From Zanthoxylum bungeanum (lineage: Eukaryota > Streptophyta > Magnoliopsida > Sapindales > Rutaceae), in assembly GCA_019454045.1 (NCBI GenBank), contig SKCR01033665.1, positions 248,001-312,000 of the forward strand: a stretch of 64,000 nt of DNA, read 5' to 3'. The position numbers and the translations under genes were made by a program. The stretch's first letter is position 1; each line of letters opens with the position of its first letter. Positions 23,101-34,319 of this stretch are shown piece by piece. Below the pieces are notes generated by a model that was not told the origin of the DNA, did no database searches, and was given only the letters and a program-made list of their open reading frames with translations.

Positions 23101-23714
23101 AATTCATCGAGGGGAATGGGCTTGAAGCCTATAAATTAAAAATTGTCACTGTGGAAACCCAACCTCGATGACTGGAAATCCCAAGATCTATGTTCAAAAA
23201 GGACAACTAAAACTTTGTGTAATTTAAAACAAGCACTGTAGAGTTTTATACTGTTTCTCATTCCTGTAATGACACAGAGTGCTATCTGTCAAGGTTAGGA
23301 TAAGCTAAAGCTTTTAATGATCACTATATTAGGAGAAGAGTCCTAATAAGGGTTAAGGCATATTACCTCTTTATAGTAGATCACATATTTCAAGTAAGAA
23401 GTGAGACCGCTTCCATAGGAGTTTTAAAAGCTGAATTCTCTAAAGTATTTGATGAATCCAGGACTAATGTTCATGGCCGAAATGAACACAATCGTAGAAC
23501 GGGAAATGGTCGAAGTAAAGCTGTGTGTTGGCAATTGTCTTGGTTTACACCAACGGAAGAACAGTTCAAGACTATAGGTCACTAGTTTGCCAAGTAAATC
23601 CGATTGTCATTCACTAGGAAAGGTTCAAGGCGAAAGTTACCTATTTCGATGCTGTTTTGTTTCACGGAAACTCTCTTAAGTGTCTGCATTAATATTAAGA
23701 GAATTGTGAGGGAT

Positions 23715-24217
23715 TGTTGTAAATTCTCTAAATATATCGTATGAGTGTATGAGGGTCATGTCCTTTAAGGAATGCTTTATGGGAAAGACACAAACATGTA
23801 GGGACATGTCCTCTAAATTGAAAGGATGAGTCTCTAGGCTTCAAAGGGCATAAGGGAAGGGGTATAATCCTTAGGAGGGTTACACCCCAAGCCAAATGGT
23901 GCCCTCAAAGACACTATTATATGCCTATATAAATGGGCCTTGGGTTCATTTTTAGGATCTAGTAAATTCTAACATATATTAAGAATTAGAGAGTCAAAAG
24001 AGTTTCCTCAATTTTTCCTTGTTCAAGTTCTTGTTAAAGGAGTGCCTCTTCTATAAGAAGTATCTAAGTAATCCTGGAGAATTTTAGCCACAAGACATTC
24101 GTAGAGCACCAAGGCGATGCTAAAAAATTCTTAAGGATAGAAGTAACTCGACTTGGATTTCAGTTTAATCATCATCTTCAATATTTTCATAGTTTTTCTA
24201 AGTTTCTTATTTTAGCA
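23715..24217 (+). repeat. Putative 3' LTR of the decayed copia element
   Basis: Starts TGTTGTAAATT directly after the purine tract GTGAGGGAT and can end at TTTTAGCA. A TATA box CCTATATAAATG lies near 23921, followed about 70 bp later by a region suited to transcript start. The partner LTR is not in the window, so the end is a guess. Confidence 0.5.
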
Positions 24218-25472
24218 TGTTAGTGAGTAATTTAGATAATTGATATATGTTAATTTCGTTTAATAACATATCCTGACCAATAATATTCTCCCAATTAACA
24301 ATAAATATGTACATAATAAATAAGTCAACACAAAAGAAAAGAAAAGTCAAGCCAAAAGGGGGGCAAAAAAGTAAAAACAAACCAGTCATACAACCCCTCA
24401 CACACCCCACAATCCAAAAGAACATCTTGGATCCTCTGCTTTCGTACGGATCTAAAAAGGGACCCACAAAGACAGCTATCCACGTCACCTAAATCGTCTC
24501 TATTACAACTGAATTTAATTTAAATATTAACAAACAATTAAAAAATTGGGGTGCTGCTGAGTTGACTGACAAACTGCAGAAGAGGGCACGTGGGTCCCAG
24601 TGTTTAATTTAACATTTTGTGTAGGTTTAAAGTAAGGCACGCGGGCACGCGGTTACCTCACGTGCCTTCACATGACTTATTCTCTCGTGGGTCGAGGCAA
24701 ATCTTTTGTTTTGTTTTATTTTGTGGGAAAGTGTTTTTAACTAGCATGTTCCGTGATTGTAGGTTTTGATCATATTTTTGAAATGATTAATAATAAATCG
24801 GATTATGATTTGTAATGAGTTTTTAAAATTGAATTCTAAAATTGTATATAAGAAAATTTAAATTTAAATTAATATTCCTAAATTCAAAATTTAATTTAAA
24901 TTCAAAATAAGTGTGAGATTTACAAATTCCTTATCGCTGAAATCTGAATCCAACGCCACGCTAAACGTTAGCGTTGGTATATCTTGGGACTGAGGATAGG
25001 GATATGAAAATATCTATCCCAAATAATTTAGCATCACTATGAAATTGAATTAGCTGGTTTTTAACTTATTGGGCCTCTTCTTTTCTTTGGGCCTATTTAT
25101 GAAGCCTTTTAACAAAAACAAAACAAAACAAAACAAGTATAGATAATTACCAATGGAGGTTAGTTTCAAACACTGTTTTTGAAAATAGGATCATGACCGG
25201 TTGGACCCATCGAACCAAGAATTAACTGGGAGTCTGATCTAGTTAATTAATAAAAATCGGATAACAAAAAAGGGTCAATTTGGAGCGAGCGGTTCAAATT
25301 TTTAAATAAATTTTCAATACCAAAAACTAAAATTTAATTTTTTCATATCTTTTAATTAAATAAAACTAATTAAAAAGTATGCCGGTTATATTGATTTTTT
25401 TCAAAACGGTTCAACCGATCTAATCTTTTAACATTTTAGATCACCGGTCTGGTTAAGAAAACACTGATTTTA
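24218..25472 (+). other. AT-rich stretch without recognisable genes
   Basis: Short reading frames only. It contains a small hairpin, CCAACGC...GCGTTGG (about 24950-24977), a GC-richer patch with GCACGTGGG and CTCACGTGCC (24586-24665), and a purine/A-rich tract near 25110. No coding or transposon signature was seen, so this may be older host intergenic DNA. Confidence 0.5.
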
Positions 25473-26830
25473 TTACTGAAAAGTGTCAATAATACACTTA
25501 ATATTTGAAGGAAAATCACCCTTCCACTGAACAGGGCAAAGAGCCCCCACGGCTAACTTTGCTATCTCATGGGCAAAACCATTACAGAGTCTAGAGATAT
25601 GGTACACTGAGTTCCCCTTAAGCTTATTTAATTTCTCTAAAATCTCCAAAATGATTCAGAAAATCTCTTTCCTAGTGCCCTTCCGGTTGCTAATAAGATC
25701 CATTACTCGTTTACAATCCGTCTCTATAATAAGGTCATTCATCTTAGCATCCTCTACCACTTGTAGTCCAAAATTCACAGCTTCTGCTTCCGCAGCCTCC
25801 GCATCTCCATCCGATCCAATACTCTTCATGGCTATTAGCACAACTTCCCATTTACTATCTCTAAAAACAACTCCCAAACCTGCAAGACACTTATGTTTGT
25901 CAATAGCCGCATCAATATTCATTTTGATCCAACCCTCTGGAGGTGGTGCCCACTCCCTTAAAGCTTCTGTCCTTCCAAAACTCTCAGATTCCAAGCCTTG
26001 CTTCGCTAGTAGACTGCTACTCTCATATATGATTTCTGCTCTCACCACTACTCTTTCGGGACTCTCATATTTATGTTCAAAAAGCGAGATGTTTCGCGCT
26101 TGCCAAACAGCCCAGCAAAGCACCAAAAGCAGTTCCCAGCCTCGCCTCTCTGCACTTATGACTAACTTCTGAATCATACTTAAAACATCTCGAGTAGGTG
26201 TTACCTTTATAATCTCCCCAAAGGTGGTAAGATTCCAAACTTTCCTTCCATACTTGCACTCGAAAAACACATGGTATAAAGACTCCACCTCAGAATTACA
26301 CTGCTTTCAAATAGGATCCTCTAACACTTTCTTATGCCACAGGTTGAGAGCTGTAGGAAGCAGATTATTGACTGCCCTCCAAAAGAAAATTTTTATCTTA
26401 GCCGGCAAATTAGTAGCCCATATTGTCTTCCAATGGTTCCCTCTATCACTGTTGCTGGTTGAGGTTTGATTCTTCCTCCTGTGTGCAATCTGGTATCCAC
26501 TCCTAACCGAGTACATACCTCTCTTGTCATAATGCCACACAACTTGATCGTCTTGCGGACTATTTGGTAAAGGGATCTTTAAGATTTCAATTGCATCCAA
26601 TTCGTGGAACCTTGATTTTATCAATTCTCTGTTCCACCGATTATCACTTATCAGCGCCGCAACCGTCGCTGACCTATCCATCTCTGCACTTAGGATTGGC
26701 TTAAAAGTTTCAGGTCTCGGTATCCAACTATCCCTAAAAATTTCTACTCTCTGACCATTCCCAATTCTCCATCTCAGGCCTTTCTCCAGCACTTGTCTTC
26801 CCCATAGTATGCTTTTCCAGCACTTGTTCT
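25473..26830 (-). pseudogene. 5'-truncated LINE (L1-like): zf-RVT and RNase H region
   Basis: Read leftwards from about 26830: KGLRWRIGNGQRVEIFRDSW, then WKTIWATNLPAKIKIFFWRA, the reverse-transcriptase zinc-binding domain (zf-RVT). An RNase H-like domain follows: WIKMNIDAAIDKHKCLAGLG, then AEAEAVNFGLQVVEDA and IIETDCKRV. The ORF ends at the TAA at 25473 after a frameshift near 25656. One in-frame TGA near 26289 sits where the zf-RVT domain would have a zinc-binding cysteine. The reverse transcriptase and endonuclease are missing, as in 5'-truncated LINE insertions. No 3' poly(A) or target duplication was found. Confidence 0.85.
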
Positions 26831-27291
26831 AAGTCCTTAAGTCACTGTTTTGAAACAGTTCCATTCTTTTTGAAAACATTCAACTTAAGTGCTGTAGTAA
26901 AAGTTTGCTTTCTGAAATCAGTTAAAGCTCACTGTGCTATCAACCGAATTATTTCACCTGTTACATTGATTTATTGAGACAACTTGTCCTGTCATTTCCT
27001 GGAAGAGATAAAAATGTCAGTGGCTTTGCCGTAAATTTTGATTGTGTGGATGAAAATGCTACAGCTCTTATGGTTGGTACAAATCATTCTGATAACCGTT
27101 AAATCATTTTTTGCCCCTTGAAATTGCTATGGGATTCATTCTCCGTGAGTTCTTTTTTACTCCAGGTGATCATATTCTTCTTGGTTTTGGCCTCAGAAGA
27201 TTGAATCCCACCTTGCAAATCCTAGTTCGTGGCCAACATTATTGCTGATTAAGTATCTAGCTTATTGTAATTTTAAATTGAAATTTGTTAA
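26831..27291 (+). other. Unclassified stretch, possibly a gene scrap
   Basis: No intact reading frame. One frame at about 27000-27100 gives NVSGFAVNFDCVDENATA and another at about 27165-27185 gives DHILLGF. The spacing is loosely reminiscent of the C-terminal region of TIR-type NLR proteins, but this is too short and frame-broken to call. Confidence 0.25.
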
Positions 27292-27497
27292 GCTCTTGTT
27301 GTGTGTGCAAACAAAGTCCCAAAGTCCCACATTGGTTAGAAATGAGGAGGATCATGGGCATATAAGGATGAACATGTATCTCCATTGGTATGAGGTCTTT
27401 TGGGTATAACCCAAGAGCAAATCCATGAGGGCTTAGGCCCAAAGTGGACAATATCATACCAATGTGGAGATAAGTGATGTCTTAGGTTCCTTACAAG

Positions 27498-27509
27498 TGG
27501 TGTCAGAGC
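27498..27509 (+). other. TRIM primer binding site 1 (tRNA-iMet, one mismatch)
   Basis: TGGTGTCAGAGC, two bases after LTR 1. It differs from the canonical TGGTATCAGAGC by one base. Confidence 0.85.
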
Positions 27510-27947
27510 CATGCCCCAGAGTTAGCCATGTGGATGAATCCTCGGAATGCAGAACAAAAAGACGGTGAGCCCCGATCGTGATCCGTGAATGTGCTCGGTT
27601 AGACAGGCGGTGTTCTCCGGTCTTCATGGACGTGTCCTAATCCCAACACGGTGAAGAGGAGTTGGCCTGGGCTAGAGTGGACGGATGGATGATCGTTTGA
27701 GGAGAGGCTCGGTGGTCCTTTATGGTCCTTTGTTCGAGGGGAGGATTGCTGGGTGTGTAAACAAAGTCCCAAAGTCCCACATTGGTTAGAAATGGGGAAG
27801 ATCATGAGCATATTAGGATGAACATGTATCTTCATTGGTATGAGGCCTTTTGGGTATAGCCCAAGAGCAAATCCATGAGGGCTTAGGCCCAAAGTGGACA
27901 ATATCATACCAATGTGGAGATAAGTGATGTCCTAGGTTCCTTACAAG

Positions 27948-27959
27948 TGGTATCAGAGC
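27948..27959 (+). other. TRIM primer binding site 2 (tRNA-iMet)
   Basis: Perfect TGGTATCAGAGC, two bases after LTR 2. Confidence 0.92.
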
Positions 27960-28344
27960 CATGCCCCAGAGTTAGCCATGTGGATGAATCCTCGGAATGC
28001 AGAACAAAAAGACGGTGAGCCCTGATCGTGATCCGTGAATGTGCTCGGTTAGATAGGCGGTGTGCTCCGGTCTTCATGGAGTGGACGGATGGATGATCGT
28101 TTGAGGGGAGGCTCGGTGGTCCTTTGTTCGAGGGGAGGATTGTTGGGTGTGCAAACAAAGTCCCAAAGTCCCACATTGGTTAGAAATGAGGAGGATCATG
28201 GGCATATAAGGATGAACATGTATCTCCATTGGTATGAGGTCTTTTGGGTATAACCCAAGAGCAAATCCATGAGGGCTTAGGCCCAAAGTGGACAATATCA
28301 TACCAATGTGGAGATAAGTGATGTCTTAGGTTCCTTACAGCTCT

Positions 28345-28894
28345 TGTATCTTTTTTGGGAAAAATCTAAAATGCAATTAAAATTTAACATTACTTATGTA
28401 ATAATTTAATAATATTTTATTATGTATGTTAATGTATTACAGAACTATTAAATATGTGATATTTTTTATTTATTAATTTAAAATATTATGTCACTCATAC
28501 TTTTATTATACCAAAAAATTATTTGACTTTCTGATAGGTTTAATTCTGAAATATATCATTCAATCAGAAATGATCTGTTGAGCAATTTCACTGAGCAACG
28601 GGAACAAATTATGTAATGACAAGTGATACTATCGGAGCTATGAAAAGGTAATTTTCAATTTCCTCCCGCTAAAGTTTGCACGTGGATGGTGACGATAAAT
28701 TTATTAACAAAGACCAACCCTACTGTTTGGTAGACCCGGCCAAGGTTCCGGTTCTCAACCGAAACCGAATCGGTTGGAACCGCTGGAACCGAATGGTTCC
28801 AGCGGTTCCAACCCCCCAACGACAAAAAAAAAAAAAAAATCCCGAGTTTTGAATTTTCAACTGAAAGTTTAGTCAGTAAAAATTTTCAAATCCT
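28345..28894 (+). other. AT-rich spacer with a CCGGTT-type low-complexity patch
   Basis: Nothing gene-like. The right part (28736-28812) is built from GGTTCC/GGAACC and AACCGA units that form a near-palindrome around CGCTGGAACC, followed by an A-run at 28825-28839. Confidence 0.5.
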
Positions 28895-29323
28895 TGAATG
28901 GTGGAACCGACATCAAAATGTATATCATGTATTATCAATTATTGCTAAAGAGATATTGGCAGCACATGTTTCCACCGTTGCGGTTGAGCAAGCCTTCAGC
29001 ACGAGAGACAATATATTGGAAGTCAGACGGTCTTCATTACATCAAAGTACTCTAGAAGAAACAACATATATGGATGATTGGACCCGAGCTGTTCTGAGGC
29101 AACAAGAAGATGCCCCTGATGAATTTGAGGACTTGTTCGATAATGCATTTTCAAGTGCAAGCGGAACTGAAACTGAAGGATCAACAGACACGAATGGAAC
29201 CGGAACCGAACCGGAATTAACCGGTTCGGTTCCGGTTCCACACTTGTGGAACCGGGAACCATCCGGTTCAGTTTCGGTTCGGAACCGAACCGGACCATCA
29301 GTCAGGTACTGTTTGGGACGTTA
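28895..29323 (+). pseudogene. hAT transposase C-terminal (dimerisation) remnant
   Basis: Translation from 28895 gives a segment with LSIIAKEILA, then STVAVEQAFSTRDNILEVRRSSL and a terminal W (DDWTRAV). This matches the hAT-type C-terminal dimerisation domain (AxxVSTVASExAFSTxGRxLxxxRSSL pattern), about 70 residues long. The frame then runs into Glu/Asp- and Thr/Gly-rich sequence made of CCGGTT/GGAACC repeats (29190-29300). The catalytic core and BED finger are absent. Confidence 0.8.
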
Positions 29324-29992
29324 AGTAGACGTTAGTTAGTTTGAGGGTGTTATTGTAATTAAACGTGACAAATAAATGTTTATCAAGATTTTTTTTTATG
29401 ACTTTCAAACAAGGTACTGTTATTTCAATCACTATGCTCATCTCCAAAACCCCATTTTTAACTGAGATCTCATTTGTTGGAAAATATATGGAACATTTAT
29501 GATGGTCATACTTTTGAAGGAGCATGAGAAAGTCAATAAATTTCTAAGTGAATGTAATCAATGTTTCCAAATGCATATTATTAAATAGGAAGTCATGCAT
29601 GTGATGAATAATAATTGACTTCCCCTTCATCTCATATATATATATATATATATATGAGTATTTGCTCATTTAAGAAGAGTAATCAATTAAGTTTGATTAA
29701 GGGAATCTTTACAAGAAAAAGGTATGAAATTGAGTTGTAAAATATTTAAATTTATTTCAATGTATTTGTGAATAATTCCTAAAGACTAGTAATGCATTGT
29801 AGGAACCGATTTCCCGCGCGGCGGAAACAATTTAGGCATCGGGATCGACTTGAAATTTTTTTCTACTATTCCTCCTCATTGGGCAAAACTTTCCAGCTCT
29901 ATAAGCTTTCGTTTGTCGTTATTTTTGATGATTTTAACAACTCCGAACATCTCCCAAATAGCCCCCAAACAGCGGCCAAAATTGGACATTTT
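29324..29992 (+). other. AT-rich spacer with an (AT)n microsatellite
   Basis: (TA) dinucleotide run at about 29634-29655, framed CTCATATA...TATATGAG, so it is self-complementary. No coding or transposon signature otherwise. It is the left flank of the nested element starting at 29993. Confidence 0.6.
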
Positions 29993-32900
29993 TGTTAGCA
30001 CCATAGCACTCAATGAAGGATTTTGATGATACAACGCAGAAGACTTCGACGCGCCTTAGCGAGCTTACAAAAAGATGTCAAAGCAATTGGTCGTAAAAGA
30101 GCAAAATGGATGTGAAGACTCAAGCGCCAAAATAAAGATTATCTAGTGTAGTCTTATAGCTTATGGCTCTCACTGTAAGTGAGTATCTAATCTAAGTACT
30201 CTAAACTCATAGAACTCATATACATTCAATTACATGCAATAGGGTCAAGTGCATAATATTTTTAATCTTCAAATCCTGTGATTTCTACACTAAGACCAGC
30301 ATACCGGTCTCACACACCGGCATAACGGTGACTCTGTTATACCTTGGGCAGATTTGTATGCTATCCGGAATCAGACTACTCTATACCGGTCTCTCATACC
30401 GGTCAGTTGGGGTTTGCATAGCTACTGGAACCGGGATGGTTCATACAGGTCCCAAAACCGGTGAGCTAACCGGCATACCGGCCTCTATACTAGTTAATAA
30501 TTCGATATTGTGTTTTGATCTTCAACGATAACATAGCCGTTAAAATATCGGCCCTTGTAGACTGGCATACTAGTCTCAAACAGAGAGTTGTGGCTTGTTT
30601 TTAACCTTCACTATAAATTGAGTCCCTATTTCTTTTTTGCATCACTTGAACACCTTCATAAAATTTTACATAAGGAAAAAACATTGAGAGCATACTCAAA
30701 AGGATGATCATACACTCTTATCACAATCAAAGCTCACACACTACATTTTCATTACATTTAGTGAGCTTAGAATACTTGGGTTAGAAACTCATGAATCTTA
30801 TTATCTTTTTTGGGTGCTCAAGTGAGTTATAAATTTTTATTATTCAAACACTTGAGGTTGTGGAAATTCCTTTATGAGTGAGCATACTAAAAAGGTGATT
30901 ATTGTAAAGGTTTAAGAGTGAACCTATGGATAAAACTCTTGTGTAAAGGTTCAGAGTGAACCTAGGGGATAAAACTTTTGGTTACGAGTGAGGCACGAAA
31001 AATTCTGTGTAAATTGTGGATTCAACTTAGTGGAAAGCTTCAAGCGCGGCTTGGAGGAGTGGACGTAGGTTTAGTTGGCCGAACCACTATAAATCACAAT
31101 GTCAAGTTTTTCTAACCCTTACTCTTTTAATTATATCAAGTTTATTTTATATTTGCATATTATTTATTACCTTACATTTGGTAACTTTTTGTGAATTGAT
31201 AAAATCAACCCAACCTTATGTTAGGGATATGCCCTATACCCAACTTGTGGATGGGCTATATGTACATGTATTTGTAATATTTTCATTAATTAATAAAATG
31301 GCAATCTTTATTATACGTGTCTTATATAAATTATATGAATCATCAAACACTGTAATAAAGCCCTTGGAGTAATAAGATGATGGCTTCCACGGCTTATGAG
31401 AATCATTACTCTTAAACGTTCCTAGTCATAGTTTTGTGAATAATCTGGGTGTTCACAAAGTGGGATGATATGATCCGCCCTTAAGTGGGGTAGCCGATCT
31501 CATAGGCTACTAGCGGAGATCCGTCCGCTTGGTGTATCACATGGATGCATGAGTTGCTTGTGTCCATCGAACTGACCGCCGAAAGTTTTCACATGGAGTG
31601 TTTATCCTATGTGTCTGTGAGAACTTTCATGTATCGATTGTATGACTAGTCCTTAGACTTGAGGTCTTTACAATCTTATGTGTGGATCAAATAACTTTGA
31701 CATTCTTCTTCCCCGGTTCAAAAGATCCGGTCATAAGGGTATGATTGGGTCATTTGTTGAAACACATGAAGTTTGTAAAGATACAATAGAGAATCGCCAC
31801 TCTCTCGGATAATATTTTCTTATAAGAGTAGTATTCCAGTTTCCGGGTTGATATGTGTGATCAGTGCTTGAGACTGTGGCCGCAGCGGAAGAATCATGTG
31901 AGATTCTTGGATTAGCACGATTCATGACACTATCAACATCATACCTTTGACTATATGGGTAGATACTTTCCATACCCTAGGTCAAACAGTGGGGATACAG
32001 TGAGGCGATGGACCGTATCATATGTAAATCGCATACATAATGGGTATATATATATCTTTCCTTCTTATTTGGGGGCCTTGGCATGTTGCTAGATGTCAAC
32101 TTTGGTCATTGAAATCGAACGACCATCTGATCGGAGGATAATTTATGTTCGATTAAATTATCACGATTCATTTCATGTCCAACTTGAGGGGAACCCAATT
32201 GGTCACACACAACAAAGTCGAAATCAATGGTTAACAGTGCACAGTACAAATTTAACGTCATATATGATTGCTGTAGGAATTGTTCATAAATGGTTCAATA
32301 TGTTTAATTATTGAACAAATCATTTATGAGGTTCCATAGTGGCTTTGGGATTGGTGAATGATGATAGGGGCACTTTGGGAATTGGAATAAATAAAAAAAA
32401 CATGAATAGTAATTTTTTTTTATTTGTTATCTGTTTTGAATTCCAATTCGGCCCAAACTCTTATTAGGGTTTTATAATCTCATGAAACCACTAAATTAAG
32501 ATCCAATGGCTAAGATTTAATTAGCATTTATCCCACATCGAATTCTTAATTAATTTTGTTGTCTTTGGAGCACCTATATAAACCCTAAGAATTCTTCACA
32601 ACTTTTTGCACCAAACCTTTCATATCTTGGGATTATATAAGTGAGAAACTCTAAAGTTTAAGAGTAAGTCACTGATTTTGAGGATCCTTAAGTCTAATTG
32701 ACTAGAGGAACCTCGAGTAAAAAGTTTTGAGGTATTTGCCTAGGCTAGCACCAAGGGCAAAATACCCGTGCACTCAAGGCGTAGTCTTGCCATTAAGTTT
32801 TGGATTTGGTGTGTGCAACTTTGGAGGCCACACACTTGGGTGGCTCTTTGGAACGTGGAAGAGCTTGCTGAGTTCGAGAAAAGCTTGTAGATTGGAGGGA

Positions 32901-33280
32901 TGACTGGAGGAGTCTTCGGTTCAAGTAAGTATTTTTCTTTCGTTATTTTAATTAGAGTTCTTATGATAGTTAGCATGTTTAGGTTTATGTTCTTTGCATG
33001 TTTTATGAGTTTTTATGCTTAGAATATATAGTAACATGCCTAGGCTTGTAGAATAATCAAAACAAATGGGTCTTGGGCAAAGAGATAGCGACATCATAAT
33101 TTAATTTAATTAATTTTCCGCTGCGCACTCGCGGCCGCTTCCCAACACCTTAATGGGTAAAGCTACTACCTTAGAGCATAAAATCGAAAAGATTTATAAT
33201 TCCACAATATTAGGTCATTATCCAATTTACCCCATCTTGGTATAGAGATTGTTTGTTGAGTGCGCTTGTAGGTAATTTCA
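29993..33280 (+). repeat. 5' LTR of element X, interrupted by a solo LTR
   Basis: 29993-31218 plus 33153-33280 align with the 3' LTR at 45241-46504: CATAGCACTCAATGAAGGAT at the start, the run of CATACCGGTCTC-type repeats (30300-30490), and GTGAGTTATAAA and TTGTTTGTTGAGTG near the end. Confidence 0.85.
31214..33152 (+). mobile_element. Solo LTR (1,929 bp), TSD CCTTA
   Basis: The LTR proper is 31219-33147, starting TGTTAGGG and ending TTCCCAACA. It is bounded by perfect CCTTA duplicates at 31214-31218 and 33148-33152. A TATA box ACCTATATAAACC near 32571 and transcription-like signals after it put the promoter on the plus strand. No internal domain or second LTR, so it formed by LTR-LTR recombination. 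The start and end are copia-like; the parent element is not in the window. Confidence 0.9.
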
Positions 33281-33304
33281 GTTGGTATCGTCTGACAATC
33301 GATC

Positions 33305-34319
33305 ATGGTCTCTACAAGCTACACAACAAGTCTTAACATCGATTTTTCAACAAATAGACCTTCATTCTATACCAGAATCGATTATAGCTATTGGAAGATG
33401 AGGATGTTGAACTATCTACCTGTCGTTGATATACAACCCTTCAAAGTGATCACAAGAGGTACTAGAATGCCTATGAAGAATGATAGTATTGGTGTGGAGT
33501 TTCCTAAGTCGTAATTTGAATGAACTGATGAGGATTTCATGGAAGCCTCCATAAATACTAAGACTCTCAACCATCTTCTTTGTGCAATCGATATAAGCCA
33601 AATTAACAAAATTCCAGAGTTTGGAAATACATATGAATTGTGGAAGTCTTTGGAAATGGTCAATGAGGGCACAAGCCAAGTCAAAGAGTCAAAGATCAAC
33701 CAGTTCAAGTGCGAGTTGGTTAGCTTCAAAATGGAAGCCAGTGAAGATATAGAGCAAATGATTTCAAGGTTTACATTGATTGTGAATCAATTTAATGCTT
33801 TAGAGAAAATCATTGACCCAAATGATCAAATGAAGTAAATTCTTAAGTCACTCCCTAAAGAATATAGAATTTGCAGTTCCTCCATCAAGGAATCAAATAG
33901 TATCAAAATTTGAAATTGGATGATTTGGTGGGAAAATTGTTGGAGTATGAGATGGAGCTCAGGATGGACCTAAGGGAAGAAGAAGAAAAGAATAAAAGAG
34001 AATAATCCTTAAGTCATTTGTGAGAAAATGGGAGAGTTCTAGCTCAAGTGATGAAGAAGAGATAGTAAAGAAGAGTTACACATTTGATTAAAAAGTTCAG
34101 AAAGTTCCTCAAATCCGAAAAGTCTAAAGGAAATCTCGGATGGATGAGAAGAAAAAGGAAAATTGGCCAAGGAAGCACAAGAATAAGATTATTTGCTATG
34201 AGTGTGAAAAGCCGGGTCATGTAGTTTCCAACTAACCATTGAGAAGATTCAAAAGAAAATTCAAGAAGAAAGCAATGAAGGCAACTTGGAGTGACGACAC
34301 TAGCTCATCCTATGAGGAA
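33305..34319 (+). pseudogene. gag: Gag of element X, first part
   Basis: Copia-type (UBN2-like) Gag. The start at 33305 follows the LTR by 25 bp. Early residues contain NRPSFYTRIDYSYWKMRM (about 33353-33406), matching the conserved start of Sirevirus Gag. A stop near 33512 and frame changes precede the middle part (33539-33838), which has NTYELWKSLEMVNEGTSQV. The zinc knuckle CYECEKPGHVVSN is at about 34195-34233, with the last cysteine changed to Asn. The reading ends in a Lys-rich and SSSYEE stretch where the copia element inserted at 34320. Confidence 0.8.

Larger units (their letters stand above)
20830..24217 (+). mobile_element. Decayed Ty1/copia element, pol 3' part and 3' LTR
   Basis: Holds the integrase C-terminal half (about 20960-21400), reverse transcriptase (21608-22525), RNase H (22603-23100), an untranslated stretch with no recognised gene (23110-23700), and a polypurine tract GTGAGGGAT leading to a likely 3' LTR. 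Gag, protease and the integrase N-terminus are absent, and the left junction with the Sirevirus LTR is not clear. Confidence 0.75.
27292..28344 (+). mobile_element. TRIM retrotransposon with three LTRs and TSD GCTCT
   Basis: The element proper is 27297-28339. It has three 199-bp LTRs (27297-27495, 27747-27945, 28141-28339) separated by two short internal domains (27496-27746, 251 bp; 27946-28140, 195 bp). Each internal domain starts with a tRNA-iMet primer site and ends with the polypurine tract GAGGGGAGGAT. The 5-bp GCTCT at 27292-27296 and 28340-28344 is a perfect target site duplication. No coding capacity; it depends on proteins of other elements. Internal domain 2 lacks about 50 bp present in domain 1. 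Confidence 0.95.

Noticed and set aside
24950..24977. Small hairpin CCAACGC...GCGTTGG as a possible transposon terminus or miRNA
   Set aside because: Too short, no target duplication and no paired repeat found.
25651..26172. 173-codon plus-strand frame
   Set aside because: Antisense to the LINE RNase H domain, Ser/Ala-rich shadow frame.
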